NCBI RefSeq assembly: GCF_001659985.1
Contig: NZ_LYCS01000001.1
Coordinates: forward strand, 768,261 to 832,260
DNA length: 64,000 bases
From: Oceanobacillus sp. Castelsardo
Lineage (GTDB): Bacteria > Bacillota > Bacilli > Bacillales > Amphibacillaceae
Direction of reading: 5' to 3'
The translations under genes and the position numbers were made by a program. The notes under the pieces are model-generated. The model ran no database searches. It was not told the origin of the DNA and worked only from the letters and a program-made list of their open reading frames with translations. The stretch's first letter is position 1. Every line of letters begins with the position of its first letter. This document shows, one piece after another, positions 17,696-26,996 of this stretch.

Positions 17696-17813
17696 GGGGC
17701 TGGGACAAAGGTGTTTTTAGTTAAATAAAATCCGAACATTATTGGTGCGTGCAAGTCGCTCCGGAAATAGTACATTGTTCGTCTTTTAAGTTAAACACTT
17801 ATATCACAGCCCT
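17696..17813. repeat. AGGCTGGGAC-type inverted-repeat element, copy 1
   Basis: Starts GGGGCTGGGACAAAGG and ends TTATATCACAGCCC. The inside has AAATCCGAACAT, CGCTCCGGAAATA and TGTTCGTCTTTTAAGTTAAACAC, which recur in copies at 26848, 36534, 41273 and (partly) 48263. It lies inside nar operon 1, between narH and narJ, and could attenuate narJI expression. Confidence 0.8.
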
Positions 17814-17822
17814 TTTTTCAAA

Positions 17823-19295
17823 TCACTGTAGTACCCCACAACTTCCTGGTCCGCCGGCAAAGTCTAGGCCACATGCACCTTGTTCTTCGTAAAGATCTGC
17901 AACTTCCTCTCTATGGCTCTTAGGAATGACAAATCTATCATCATACTTGGCAATAGCTAATAATCGATACATTTCTTTAATTGCTTTTTCGGTTAAACCA
18001 AGATCCGAAATAATCTCTGTATCAAAATCTTTACCTGTTTGTTCTGCACGCATAAAGCTTCGCATCACTGCCATTTTTTTCAGTACAGTACGAATATGTC
18101 CTGTGTCTCCCGCTGTTAACAGGTTAGCAAGGTATTCAATTGGAATACGCATTTCATCAATTGCTGGGAAAATATCAGAAGTATCAGCTGTACTTCCTTT
18201 TCCTTCAATCATATTCATTATTGGACTTAATGGTGGAATATACCACACCATAGGCATTGTTCTATATTCTGGATGTAATGGTAATGCAATCTTCCAATCA
18301 ATAATCATCTTATAAAGTGGAGATTTCTGCGCTGCTTCAATCCAATCCATTGGAATTCCATCTTTCTTCGCTTGTTTAATAACTTCTGGATCGTTTGGAT
18401 CTAGGAAAATACCTAATTGCGCATGATATAGGTCTTTTTCATCTTCCACTGAAGCTGCCTCTAGTACACGGTCTACATCATAAAGCATGATACCAATGTA
18501 ACGGATACGACCTACACAAGTTTCTGCACAAATGGTTGGTTGACCATTTTCAATTCGTGGGAAACACATCGTACATTTTTCCGCTTTGTTTGTTTGCCAG
18601 TTAAAGTACACTTTTTTGTAAGGGCAAGAAGTTGTACAATGTCTCCAAGCACGACAAGCATTTTGATCAACAAGCACAATACCGTCTTCATCACGTTTGT
18701 ACATGGCACCAGATGGACAAGATGACACACATGGTGCATTAATGCAATGTTCGCAAATACGTGGAAGATACATCATAAATACTTCTTCAAATTCTGTCTT
18801 GATTGATTCTTCCATTTGAATAACGTTAGGATCTCTTAATCCAGTAATATGTCCGCCAGCTAAATCGTCTTCCCAGTTCGGACCCCATTCGATATCCATG
18901 AACTCACCGGTAATAGCTGATTTCGCACGAGCAACTGGTTGATGGTTTCTTTCTTTACTAGTTGTTAATGTTTCATAATCATAGTTCCAAGGTTCATAGT
19001 AATCATCCATTTCTGGTTGATGTGGATTGTGAAATAAATTCATTAATCGATTGATTTTGGAACCTGATTTTAATCGTAATTCTCCATTATGCAGTTCCCA
19101 ACCACCTTTATATTTTTCTTGGTCTTCCCATTGCTTTGGGTAACCAATACCTGGTTTAGTTTCTACATTATTAAAATACATGTATTCTGCTCCTGGACGA
19201 TTGGTCCATGTATTTTTACACGTCACGCTACATGTGTGACAACCAATACATTTATCCAGGTTCATTACCATTCCGACTTGTGCTTTAATCCTCAA
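17823..19295 (-). CDS. narH: Nitrate reductase beta subunit NarH (operon 1)
   Basis: Iron-sulfur electron-transfer subunit of 490 residues carrying four clusters. Cysteine groups CIGCHTCSVTC, CEHCINAPCVSSCPSG, CRAWRHCTTSCPY (the Trp-containing group of the [3Fe-4S] site) and CTMCFPRI...CAETC are all present. TTG start after AAGGAGGT, overlapping narG by 11 bp. Confidence 0.97.
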   Translation of the reverse strand: MRIKAQVGMVMNLDKCIGCHTCSVTCKNTWTNRPGAEYMYFNNVETKPGIGYPKQWEDQEKYKGGWELHNGELRLKSGSKINRLMNLFHNPHQPEMDDYYEPWNYDYETLTTSKERNHQPVARAKSAITGEFMDIEWGPNWEDDLAGGHITGLRDPNVIQMEESIKTEFEEVFMMYLPRICEHCINAPCVSSCPSGAMYKRDEDGIVLVDQNACRAWRHCTTSCPYKKVYFNWQTNKAEKCTMCFPRIENGQPTICAETCVGRIRYIGIMLYDVDRVLEAASVEDEKDLYHAQLGIFLDPNDPEVIKQAKKDGIPMDWIEAAQKSPLYKMIIDWKIALPLHPEYRTMPMVWYIPPLSPIMNMIEGKGSTADTSDIFPAIDEMRIPIEYLANLLTAGDTGHIRTVLKKMAVMRSFMRAEQTGKDFDTEIISDLGLTEKAIKEMYRLLAIAKYDDRFVIPKSHREEVADLYEEQGACGLDFAGGPGSCGVLQ

Positions 19296-22200
19296 GCCAA
19301 TCTACCTCCTTCATTTTTCTTATGACCACATTTAAGTCTCGTTGGTTTCCTGTAGGGCCATAGTAGTTAAATCCGTAACTTAATTGCGCATAACCACCAA
19401 TCATGTGAGTTGGTTTAACATGAATACGAGTTGGACTATTATGGGTACCACCACGATTTTTCGTTAGGTTTGTTCCCGGTGTATGAATATGACGATCTTG
19501 TGCATGGTGCATAAATGCCATCGTTCTAGGAATTCGGTGCGAAACAACCGCCCGAGCTACAACAACACCGTTACGATTGAAACATTCAATCCAATCATTA
19601 TCTTCCACATCAATTTCAGCTGCATCATCTTTATTTAGCCAAATCGTTGGACCTCCACGGAAGAGTGTTAACATTGGTTGTGCATCAAAGTACATACTAT
19701 GGATGGACCATTTATTATGCGGAGTTAAGTAATTTAATGTAATTTCTTTTCCTTCCACATCTGGACGCTTTGCACTAAATGGTTTCTGATTCAAAATAGG
19801 TTTAAATACAGCAAATGACTCTCCAAATTCCTTCATCATTTCATGGTCAACAAAATAAGATTGACGACCGGTGATAGTCCTAAAAGGAATCATTCTTTCT
19901 ATATTTGTTGTAAAAGGCGAATACCTTCTTCCACCTTTTTCTGATCCACTAAATGCTGGTGATGTGATAACCGTTTTAGGTTGAGCTGTTATCGTTTCAA
20001 ACGTAAATAATTCTTCTTCTCTTTCTTCAGCCAAATCTCTCAGTTGTAGGTTTGTTTGTTCTTCTAATGCCTCCCATGCTTTAACAGCAACTTTTCCATT
20101 TGTTGTGGAGGAAAGCATTAAAACAGCATCACATGCGTCTTTTGCATCTGTAATATCTGGACAGCCATCAGCAATTGAACCATTATCGATTGTTCCAAAA
20201 GTATGTTTTGCCTGTTCATATTCTTTTTCCATGGACCAACCGATTCCTTTTCCACCGTAAGCCATTGTAGCAATATTCGGTCCAAGCGCAGTCATTTTAT
20301 GATAGATTTGTTTAAAATCTCGTTCGACGACATGGATTTGCGGCATGGTTTTACCTGGAATTGGTTCACATTCTCCTTTAGACCAATCTTTAATTTCTCC
20401 ATATGGTTGAGACATTTCCGCTTTCGTATCATGATTTAATGGAGTAGCAACAATTTCTTTTATCGTATCCATATCGATTTCTTCTGCTAAATCAGAAACA
20501 CCTTTAGCTAATGCTTTGAAAATATCCCAGTCTGATTTCGCTTCCCATGGGGATGATATGGCAGCATTAAACGGATGTACAAAAGGATGCATGTCCGTAC
20601 TAGATAAATCATGTTTTTCATACCAAGTAGAAGCTGGCAAGATAACGTCAGAATATAATGCTGTACCTGCCATCCTGAAATCAAGATTGATAAGAAGATC
20701 TACTTTTCCTTCTGGTGCCTCGTCTCGCCATGTTATTTCCTCTGGACGGATACTATCTTCATCATCATTTAATACACCGTGTTGAGCTCCGAGTAAGTGT
20801 TTCAAGAAATATTCATGCCCTTTTCCAGAACTAGAAATTAAGTTTGCTCTCCAAACAAATAAGTTTCTTGGGAAGTTTACCGGATTATCAGGATCCTCAA
20901 TCGCAAACTGTAAATTCTTTTCTTTTAATTGTTTTGCAACATAATTTCCAATTTGTTCCGTAGTTTCACATCCGGAGTCCTTGGCTTCGTTATATAAATC
21001 AATTCCGTTTTTATTAAATGTAGGATAAGAAGGTAACCATCCTAACCGTGCAGCTAGCACATTATAATCAGCTGGATGTTCGTATCTAGCCTTTTCAACC
21101 GTTGCACTTGTTAGTTCACTAATTGGCGTTTCTTCATAACGCCATTGATCTGTTGCAAAGTAGAAAAAGGAAGTTCCATTTTGAAATTTCGCTGGTCCAC
21201 CCCAGTCTTTTGCAGATTGAATCGTAGACCATCCTTCTACTGGACGTAATTTTTCCTGACCTACATAGTGAGCCCAGCCACCACCATTCACACCCTGTGC
21301 ACCAACCATTAAAATAAGGTTAACAATCGCACGGTAAATCGTGTCAGAATGGTACCAGTGATTAATCCCGGCTCCCATAATAATCATGGAACGGCCTTTT
21401 GTATCAATTGCATTTTGAGCAAATTCACGAGCTATCTTAATAACTAAGTTTCGATCTACCCCTGTAATTTGTTCTTGCCATGCTGGTGAAAATGGTGCAA
21501 TTTCATCATATGACGTAGCAGCTTCTCCACCAATCCCTCGATCAATTCCATAATTCGCTAGCATTAAATCGTAAACCGTTGCAATGTATTCCATTTTTCC
21601 TTGAATCTCAACTTTCTTAATTGGAACTGCACGAGTTAATACCTTTCTTGTTTCTGCATCAAAGTACGGCATATCCACAGAAACAACCTCATCTTCCATC
21701 CCTAGAAAACTTAATACTGGTTCGATTTTTTCATTTGTATTTTCATCGATCAGTTTTAAATTCCATTTTCCTTTTTCATCCCAACGAGATCCCATCGTTC
21801 CATGCGGGATAGAAAAATCTCCCGTTAAATCGTTATACATTGCTGGTTTCCATTCATTATTTTCAGATTCGATTCCTAAATCCTTGGCATGTAAAAATCG
21901 ATCAGCCGTGAATTTCCCATTTTCTTTTTTCAAGCGTACGGAAAACGGGAAATCGGTATACTGCTTAGCATAGTCTTCAAAATAAGGTGTCATGTTTTTA
22001 TGATAAAATTCATTTAAAATGACATGCCCCATTGCCATTGCAACAGCACCATCAGTTCCTTGTTTAACTGACATCCAGTCATCAGCAAATTTCGTTGATT
22101 CTGCGTAGTCTGGACTTACCGAAACCACTTTTGTTCCTTTATATCTTGCTTCTACTAAAAAGTGAGCATCCGGTGTACGTGTTAGTGGAACATTGGAACC

Positions 22201-22968
22201 CCATGTCATAATATAGCCGGAATTAAACCAATCTGAGCTTTCAGGTACATCTGTTTGATCTCCCCAAATTTGCGGAGATGCCGGTGGTAAGTCAGCATAC
22301 CAATCATAAAAACTTAGCATTTGTCCGCCTAGTAAATGCATAAATCGACTACCAGACGCATAACTGAGCATAGACATTGCTGGAATTGGTGAAAATCCAA
22401 CATTTCGATCTGGACCATATTTCACTACAGTATATAGGCAAGAAGCAGCAATAAGTTTTGTTACTTCTTCCCAATCTGCACGAACTAATCCGCCTTTTCC
22501 TCTTGCCTGCTTATAGGAATTAGCCTTTTCCTTATCCTCTACAATACTTTTCCAAGCTTCTAGTGGATTGTCATGTGTTTCTAAGGCTTCTTTCCATAAG
22601 TCAAGTAATCTTTTTCTAACATACGGATATTTCACTCGTAATGGACTATATATATACCAGGAGAAACTAGCCCCTCTCGGACACCCACGAGGTTCAAATT
22701 CCGGCATGTCAGGTCCTGTCGTTGGATAATCCAATGCTTGACCTTCCCAGGTTACAATTCCATCCTTCACATAAATATTCCAGCTACATGATCCAGTACA
22801 GTTCACACCATGTGTAGAACGGATGACTTTATCATGTTGCCACCTTCTTCGATATACGTTCTCCCAATCCCGATTTCCTTCTTGTAATTGACTATGTTTA
22901 TTGGAATACGTTTCTTTTGGTTTTAAATAATTTAATCGTTGCCAAAGTGGAGATGGCTTTTTCCCCAT
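19285..22968 (-). CDS. narG: Respiratory nitrate reductase alpha subunit NarG (operon 1)
   Basis: Molybdenum bis-MGD catalytic subunit of about 1227 residues reducing nitrate to nitrite at the membrane. STHGVNCTGSCSWNIYVKDG holds the His/Cys ligands of the FS0 cluster, completed by RGCPRGASFSW. The molybdenum-ligand region reads PESSDWFNSGYIMTWGSN. C-terminal blocks HNSPTRIHVKPTHMIGGYAQLSYG are standard. Two ATGs (22971, 22968) follow GGAGGGATC; the second is better spaced. FNR-type promoter upstream. Confidence 0.97.
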   Translation of the reverse strand: MGKKPSPLWQRLNYLKPKETYSNKHSQLQEGNRDWENVYRRRWQHDKVIRSTHGVNCTGSCSWNIYVKDGIVTWEGQALDYPTTGPDMPEFEPRGCPRGASFSWYIYSPLRVKYPYVRKRLLDLWKEALETHDNPLEAWKSIVEDKEKANSYKQARGKGGLVRADWEEVTKLIAASCLYTVVKYGPDRNVGFSPIPAMSMLSYASGSRFMHLLGGQMLSFYDWYADLPPASPQIWGDQTDVPESSDWFNSGYIMTWGSNVPLTRTPDAHFLVEARYKGTKVVSVSPDYAESTKFADDWMSVKQGTDGAVAMAMGHVILNEFYHKNMTPYFEDYAKQYTDFPFSVRLKKENGKFTADRFLHAKDLGIESENNEWKPAMYNDLTGDFSIPHGTMGSRWDEKGKWNLKLIDENTNEKIEPVLSFLGMEDEVVSVDMPYFDAETRKVLTRAVPIKKVEIQGKMEYIATVYDLMLANYGIDRGIGGEAATSYDEIAPFSPAWQEQITGVDRNLVIKIAREFAQNAIDTKGRSMIIMGAGINHWYHSDTIYRAIVNLILMVGAQGVNGGGWAHYVGQEKLRPVEGWSTIQSAKDWGGPAKFQNGTSFFYFATDQWRYEETPISELTSATVEKARYEHPADYNVLAARLGWLPSYPTFNKNGIDLYNEAKDSGCETTEQIGNYVAKQLKEKNLQFAIEDPDNPVNFPRNLFVWRANLISSSGKGHEYFLKHLLGAQHGVLNDDEDSIRPEEITWRDEAPEGKVDLLINLDFRMAGTALYSDVILPASTWYEKHDLSSTDMHPFVHPFNAAISSPWEAKSDWDIFKALAKGVSDLAEEIDMDTIKEIVATPLNHDTKAEMSQPYGEIKDWSKGECEPIPGKTMPQIHVVERDFKQIYHKMTALGPNIATMAYGGKGIGWSMEKEYEQAKHTFGTIDNGSIADGCPDITDAKDACDAVLMLSSTTNGKVAVKAWEALEEQTNLQLRDLAEEREEELFTFETITAQPKTVITSPAFSGSEKGGRRYSPFTTNIERMIPFRTITGRQSYFVDHEMMKEFGESFAVFKPILNQKPFSAKRPDVEGKEITLNYLTPHNKWSIHSMYFDAQPMLTLFRGGPTIWLNKDDAAEIDVEDNDWIECFNRNGVVVARAVVSHRIPRTMAFMHHAQDRHIHTPGTNLTKNRGGTHNSPTRIHVKPTHMIGGYAQLSYGFNYYGPTGNQRDLNVVIRKMKEVDWLED

Positions 22969-23007
22969 CATGATCCCTCCAGTAAAATACTCATTCTTTC
23001 TATGTTC

Positions 23008-23050
23008 ATTAAATCATTCCTTTTTCCTCCACGTTGTGAAAAACATCACA
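23008..23050 (-). promoter_or_regulatory. FNR-dependent promoter of narG1
   Basis: TGTGAAAAACATCACA at 23035-23050 is a perfect FNR box. On the minus strand TTTAAT at 23008-23013 is the -10, centre to centre 32 bp, so the box sits at -41.5. Transcription would start near 23001, about 30 bp before the narG ATG. Confidence 0.85.
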
Positions 23051-23119
23051 CCCATGTATACTGTCAAATTTTATTCAAATTTGTACATCTCCATTTATTC
23101 AAAAAAACGTCACAAATTA

Positions 23120-23162
23120 TGTGATATTTTTCACTTAGTTATTAAAATGAAATGATTAAACT
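23120..23162 (+). promoter_or_regulatory. FNR-type promoter of the narK-PAS gene
   Basis: TGTGATATTTTTCACT at 23120-23135 differs from the FNR consensus at one position. A weak -10, TAAACT, lies at 23157-23162 with the same 32-bp spacing. Divergent from the narG1 promoter; the two boxes are 85 bp apart. Confidence 0.65.
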
Positions 23163-23253
23163 GTAATCATAAACAAATAATAAAGTTTAGGTAGTCGTAA
23201 AAATGGAAATGAGAAATTTAAAAGTACTACTTATAAAGAAGGAAGGTTATATT

Positions 23254-24756
23254 ATGAAAAAGCCTGGATTGCAATTAACGTTGCAAACATCTAGTTTATT
23301 TGTTGGTTTTATGGTTTGGGTATTAATTTCATCACTAATGCCCTATATTACAGCGGATATTCCATTAACGTCCGGACAGGCGTCCATCGTAACTGCTATC
23401 CCCGTAATATTAGGTTCATTTATGCGTATCCCTATCGGTTTTTATGCGGACCGATTTGGAGCTAGAATTATATTTTTAATCAGTTTTCTTATTTTACTAT
23501 TTCCCGTTTTCTATCTAAGTATTGCTAACTCTTTTTTAGACTTAGTAATCGGGGGACTCATACTTGGTATTGGTGGGGCCGTGTTCTCCATCGGGGTAAC
23601 ATCACTACCTAAATATTATCCGAAAGAAAAACACGGATTTATCAATGGGGTGTATGGTGTAGGTAATATTGGTACTGCGATCACTTCCTTTGGAGCCCCT
23701 ATTTTCGCAGAATCTATCGGTTGGCAAGGAACCATACGCATTTTCCTATTTATTTTACTTTTATTCGCAGCTTTAGTTTTCATTTTTGGTGATAGAAAAG
23801 AACATAGAGTGAAAAAATCAATGGTGGAACAAATTAAAGGTGTATATAAAAATGCAACTTTATGGTTTTTAAGCTTATTTTATTTCATTACATTCGGAGC
23901 ATTTGTTGCCTTTACTATGTTCCTCCCAAGTTTTTTAGTAGACAATTTTGGATTAGATCCAGTAGATGCTGGGATTCGTACAGCAATCTTTATTATCATT
24001 GCGACGTTGTTAAGACCTATAGGTGGGCTATTAGCTGATAAATTTAACGCCTTTATTATTCTAATGTTTGTGTTTATTGGTGTTGCATTTTCTGGTATTT
24101 TACTATCATTCTCACCAGGAATTGCTTGGTACACAGTTGGAGCATTAGCTGTGGCTATAACAGTTGGTATCGGGAATGGTACTATATTTAAATTAGTTCC
24201 ACTATACTTTTCCAAACAGGCCGGTATCGTAAATGGTATTGTTTCAGCTATGGGTGGTATTGGAGGATTTTTCCCACCATTATTGCTTACCGCAGTAAGT
24301 AATATAACTGGCCACCATGCAATCGCATTTATGTTAATGTCCGAATTTGCTCTAGTGAGTTTTTTAATTGTTATTTTCATGTATTATCAAGACCGTGTTA
24401 ATGTAGAAGGGAAAATTATTGAAGGCGTTGCTGACGGTATGATGATAACAAATAGAAATAAAATCATTCAAAATGTAAACCCGGCTTTCACACGAATTAC
24501 AGGCTATACTCAAGAAGAAGCAATCGGTAATACACCTAAACTTATTAGCTCTGGAAAACATGATAAAGCTTTTTATCAAGAAATGTGGAAATCCATTAAT
24601 GAGAAAGGTTTCTGGGAAGGAGAAATCTTTAATAAACGAAAAAATGGAGAAGTTTACAAAGAACTTCTATCCATTAGTCCAGTTAAAAATAATGTCGGTG
24701 ATATCATTCATTACGTCGGAGTATTTAATGATATCTCTTCTAAACAAAAATCCTGA
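23254..24756 (+). CDS. narK: NarK-type nitrate/nitrite transporter with C-terminal PAS domain
   Basis: A 500-residue protein. Residues 1 to about 380 are a 12-helix MFS transporter of the NarK family with the nitrate-signature-like segments GVYGVGNIGTAITSFGAP and VSAMGGIGGFFPP and the loop YADRFGAR. Residues about 384-497 are a complete cytoplasmic PAS/PAC domain: GVADGMMITNRNKIIQNVNP, FTRITGYTQEEAIG, SSGKHDKAFYQEMWKSI, GEIFNKRKNGEVY. No kinase, GGDEF or methyl-accepting domain follows. ATG at 23254 after GAAGGAAGGT. Divergent from narG1 and FNR-controlled. NarK proteins normally stop after the last helix; the PAS domain suggests sensory gating of transport, which is inference. Confidence 0.93.
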   Translation: MKKPGLQLTLQTSSLFVGFMVWVLISSLMPYITADIPLTSGQASIVTAIPVILGSFMRIPIGFYADRFGARIIFLISFLILLFPVFYLSIANSFLDLVIGGLILGIGGAVFSIGVTSLPKYYPKEKHGFINGVYGVGNIGTAITSFGAPIFAESIGWQGTIRIFLFILLLFAALVFIFGDRKEHRVKKSMVEQIKGVYKNATLWFLSLFYFITFGAFVAFTMFLPSFLVDNFGLDPVDAGIRTAIFIIIATLLRPIGGLLADKFNAFIILMFVFIGVAFSGILLSFSPGIAWYTVGALAVAITVGIGNGTIFKLVPLYFSKQAGIVNGIVSAMGGIGGFFPPLLLTAVSNITGHHAIAFMLMSEFALVSFLIVIFMYYQDRVNVEGKIIEGVADGMMITNRNKIIQNVNPAFTRITGYTQEEAIGNTPKLISSGKHDKAFYQEMWKSINEKGFWEGEIFNKRKNGEVYKELLSISPVKNNVGDIIHYVGVFNDISSKQKS

Positions 24757-24780
24757 GTTTTATAACTCAGGATTTTTGTT
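24747..24780 (+). terminator. Terminator after narK-PAS
   Basis: AATCCTGAGTT/AACTCAGGATT stem overlapping the stop codon, followed by TTTTGTTT. Confidence 0.85.
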
Positions 24781-24820
24781 TAAGTTCAACTTATGCATTC
24801 CCCATCATCATGGCGAATTC

Positions 24821-25876
24821 CTAGTTTTTTATAATATAACTTTTAATATTAGTGAAAATTCGATGGACAAGCCCTATAAACACAAAAATCCATGCTGCTA
24901 GAGCAATTACAACCATAATTTTAGGAATTACAATCAAAAAAGATAACCCTAAAGCCTGAGATAATTGGTATGAACTAGTCGTATACATAGAAAGTGGGAA
25001 CACCATACCCCAAAATTGAGGATCATACGACAGTGGATATCGATGGTATATATGCCGCCAAATCATAAGAATAAACAGCAATGGTATCCACCAAGTACCA
25101 GTTATCCAGAAGAATAAAGTAAACCCTTTTAAAAACGGGGTTATTTCCGTAAATAAGGAAAAGTATTCCGCATGTAAAATAAGTGTTGACCCGGCTAAAG
25201 TTGTAATGGCAACTGCACCCATATTAATCCAATACGGAGGCGTTAATGCATCAAATTTAAGATCCACAAATGTAAAACGGTAAAAAATAAGGGTCATGAT
25301 ATTTAAATAAAGCATACAACCTAAAAAATACATACATAAAGTGAAAAATAAAATGATAGATCTTCCTGAATCAATGAATGGTGAGAGAAGTGTTCCAAGT
25401 ATAGAAACAGACTGCGTTGCAACAGCTGCGATTAACCATGCACCATTTATTCCTTCCGCAATCGTAGGTTTATTTTTCCTTATCGTAACCGCAGTAAAAA
25501 AAGTATACATAATAAAAAACCATAGTATTATTCCTAGTATCCATAAATATAGTGCAATGGAAGGCTTATTTGCTACAATAATTAATTCACTTCCAAACAC
25601 ATTTGTGCCGGCAACTAAAGTGAAAAAACCTGGACCAAGAGTATGACTTGTTAAGTCCCGTTTTAATTTTGGAAAAAAGAATAACAAGCGGGTGATCGTA
25701 AGAACCCAAAGGCTACAAAATGCAATAATATTAATCCATAAAAGTGCTTTAGGAAGTATTCTAATACCAAGTAAATATGTACCTATAGATAAAGCACCAG
25801 TCGCCATAACTAAAGCAAAGTAGCCAGAGAATAAATTCTCAGCATGTTTTCTAATAAAATTAAACAAACATTTCAT
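24821..25876 (-). CDS. TehA/SLAC1-type TDT family anion channel or transporter
   Basis: A 351-residue, ten-helix membrane protein of the tellurite-resistance/dicarboxylate transporter family. Typical segments are NLFSGYFALVMATGALSIG in helix 1, LGPGFFTLVAGTNVFG, INGAWLIAAVATQSVSILG and PPYWINMGAVAITTLAGS. Plant SLAC1 channels of this family pass nitrate and chloride. Located between narK-PAS and nar operon 2, it may move nitrate or nitrite; that is inference from context only. The start is either ATG 25876 or a TTG nine bases further in. Confidence 0.8.
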   Translation of the reverse strand: MKCLFNFIRKHAENLFSGYFALVMATGALSIGTYLLGIRILPKALLWINIIAFCSLWVLTITRLLFFFPKLKRDLTSHTLGPGFFTLVAGTNVFGSELIIVANKPSIALYLWILGIILWFFIMYTFFTAVTIRKNKPTIAEGINGAWLIAAVATQSVSILGTLLSPFIDSGRSIILFFTLCMYFLGCMLYLNIMTLIFYRFTFVDLKFDALTPPYWINMGAVAITTLAGSTLILHAEYFSLFTEITPFLKGFTLFFWITGTWWIPLLFILMIWRHIYHRYPLSYDPQFWGMVFPLSMYTTSSYQLSQALGLSFLIVIPKIMVVIALAAWIFVFIGLVHRIFTNIKSYIIKN

Positions 25877-26060
25877 CCCCTAATAATTCCCATTTAATTA
25901 ATAGTAAGTACTTATCCATCATACAACCTTCATTTCTCTGAATCAAATACATGTATTTTGGGGAGATTCATCTCATACAACACCTTAAGAGAGATTACGT
26001 GGATAAATATTCATATGAAAATCTCTTATGGCTTCCTTTTCCAATAATTAAACAAAAAAA

Positions 26061-26091
26061 GGGAGAAATCTTTACAACGAAGATCTCTCCC
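26061..26091 (-). terminator. Terminator of nar operon 2
   Basis: GGGAGAAATCTT/AAGATCTCTCCC-type stem just after the narI2 stop, flanked by a seven-base T run on the minus strand (plus-strand A run at 26054-26060) and T run on the plus strand. Confidence 0.85.
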
Positions 26092-26098
26092 TGTTTTT

Positions 26099-26794
26099 TT
26101 AATTATGTTGCCCTCTATAGTTATCCCTTGAACGATATTGCTGTGGTGGTCTTGCAGGATATCTTATTGGAAAACTAAAAATATGAACTAGTCGAGTGAA
26201 TGGTATAGTTGCAAAAAAAGCAAATGCTGAGGTAACATGAATTTTTAAAATCCACGGTATTCCACTCATTAATTCATACTTAGGCATAAAAACAAATAGA
26301 CTACGGAACCATGGTCCAATGGTTTCACGATATTCATATTCAACTACAGTTGTATTGTAAATGATGGACATATACGTTCCCGTACCAGCTACAAAAAGCA
26401 AGGCTAGAACAGAGAAGAAGTCAGCAAATGTTGCCTTAATCCGAACTGGATCAATGGTTATCTTCCTAATTAATAGGATAACAAGTCCCACTACGACCAT
26501 TAACCCAGCTAAACCACCACCCCAAATAGCTCCGGTATGATATAAGTGATCCGAGATTCCAATCCCTTGGTAGAACTCCATTGGGATTACCATTCCCATT
26601 ACATGTCCAATGAATGCGAATATAATCCCATAGTGAAATAAAGGTGATCCGATGCGCAACCATTTCTTCTCAAGAAAATTGGATGATGGTGCTGCCCATG
26701 TTAGTTGTCTGAACGCAAAACGATAAAGGAGCCCTAAAATCATAATAGTTATTGCAATATATGGGAATATGACCCACCAAAAAATTTCGGCCAT
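26099..26794 (-). CDS. narI: Nitrate reductase gamma subunit NarI (operon 2)
   Basis: A 231-residue five-helix cytochrome b. Candidate heme histidines are in SPLFHYGIIFAFIGHVMG and in LKIHVTSAFAFF / FTRLVHIFSFPIRYPARPPQQY. It resembles the narI1 product in every helix but is clearly diverged. A 136-bp repeat element lies between it and narJ2. Last gene of operon 2. Confidence 0.95.
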   Translation of the reverse strand: MAEIFWWVIFPYIAITIMILGLLYRFAFRQLTWAAPSSNFLEKKWLRIGSPLFHYGIIFAFIGHVMGMVIPMEFYQGIGISDHLYHTGAIWGGGLAGLMVVVGLVILLIRKITIDPVRIKATFADFFSVLALLFVAGTGTYMSIIYNTTVVEYEYRETIGPWFRSLFVFMPKYELMSGIPWILKIHVTSAFAFFATIPFTRLVHIFSFPIRYPARPPQQYRSRDNYRGQHN

Positions 26795-26847
26795 ATATCT
26801 CCCTCCTTAAATTTAATTGGATGCCTCTACCATCTGACTGGATTCAA

Positions 26848-26983
26848 AGAGGCTGGACAAAGGTATTTTAACCACATGAAATCCGAACATGGTTGAGCGA
26901 ATAATCGCTCCGGAAATATACTTCGCTAAGTTAGCATTATTCGTATTTGGAATTAAACACCTTAGTTATGTCTCAGCCCCTTT
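26848..26983. repeat. AGGCTGGGAC-type inverted-repeat element, copy 2
   Basis: Begins AGAGGCTGGACAAAGGTATTTTAACCAC and ends TTAGTTATGTCTCAGCCCC. Internal blocks ATGAAATCCGAACATG and GAGCGAATAATCGCTCC recur in the other copies. Inside nar operon 2, between narJ2 and narI2. Confidence 0.8.
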
Positions 26984-26996
26984 GTGATTGTCGGGA

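Noticed and set aside
17926-18315. 129-codon frame opposite narH1
   Set aside because: Lies wholly within narH1, whose cysteine motifs are intact; typical antisense shadow frame.
23880-24380. 166-codon frame opposite narK
   Set aside because: Proline/isoleucine-rich shadow of the membrane helices of NarK; no ribosome binding site.
25951-26178. 75-codon plus-strand frame between the TehA-like gene and narI2
   Set aside because: It runs through the nar operon 2 terminator and into narI2 on the other strand, with no ribosome binding site or recognisable protein.
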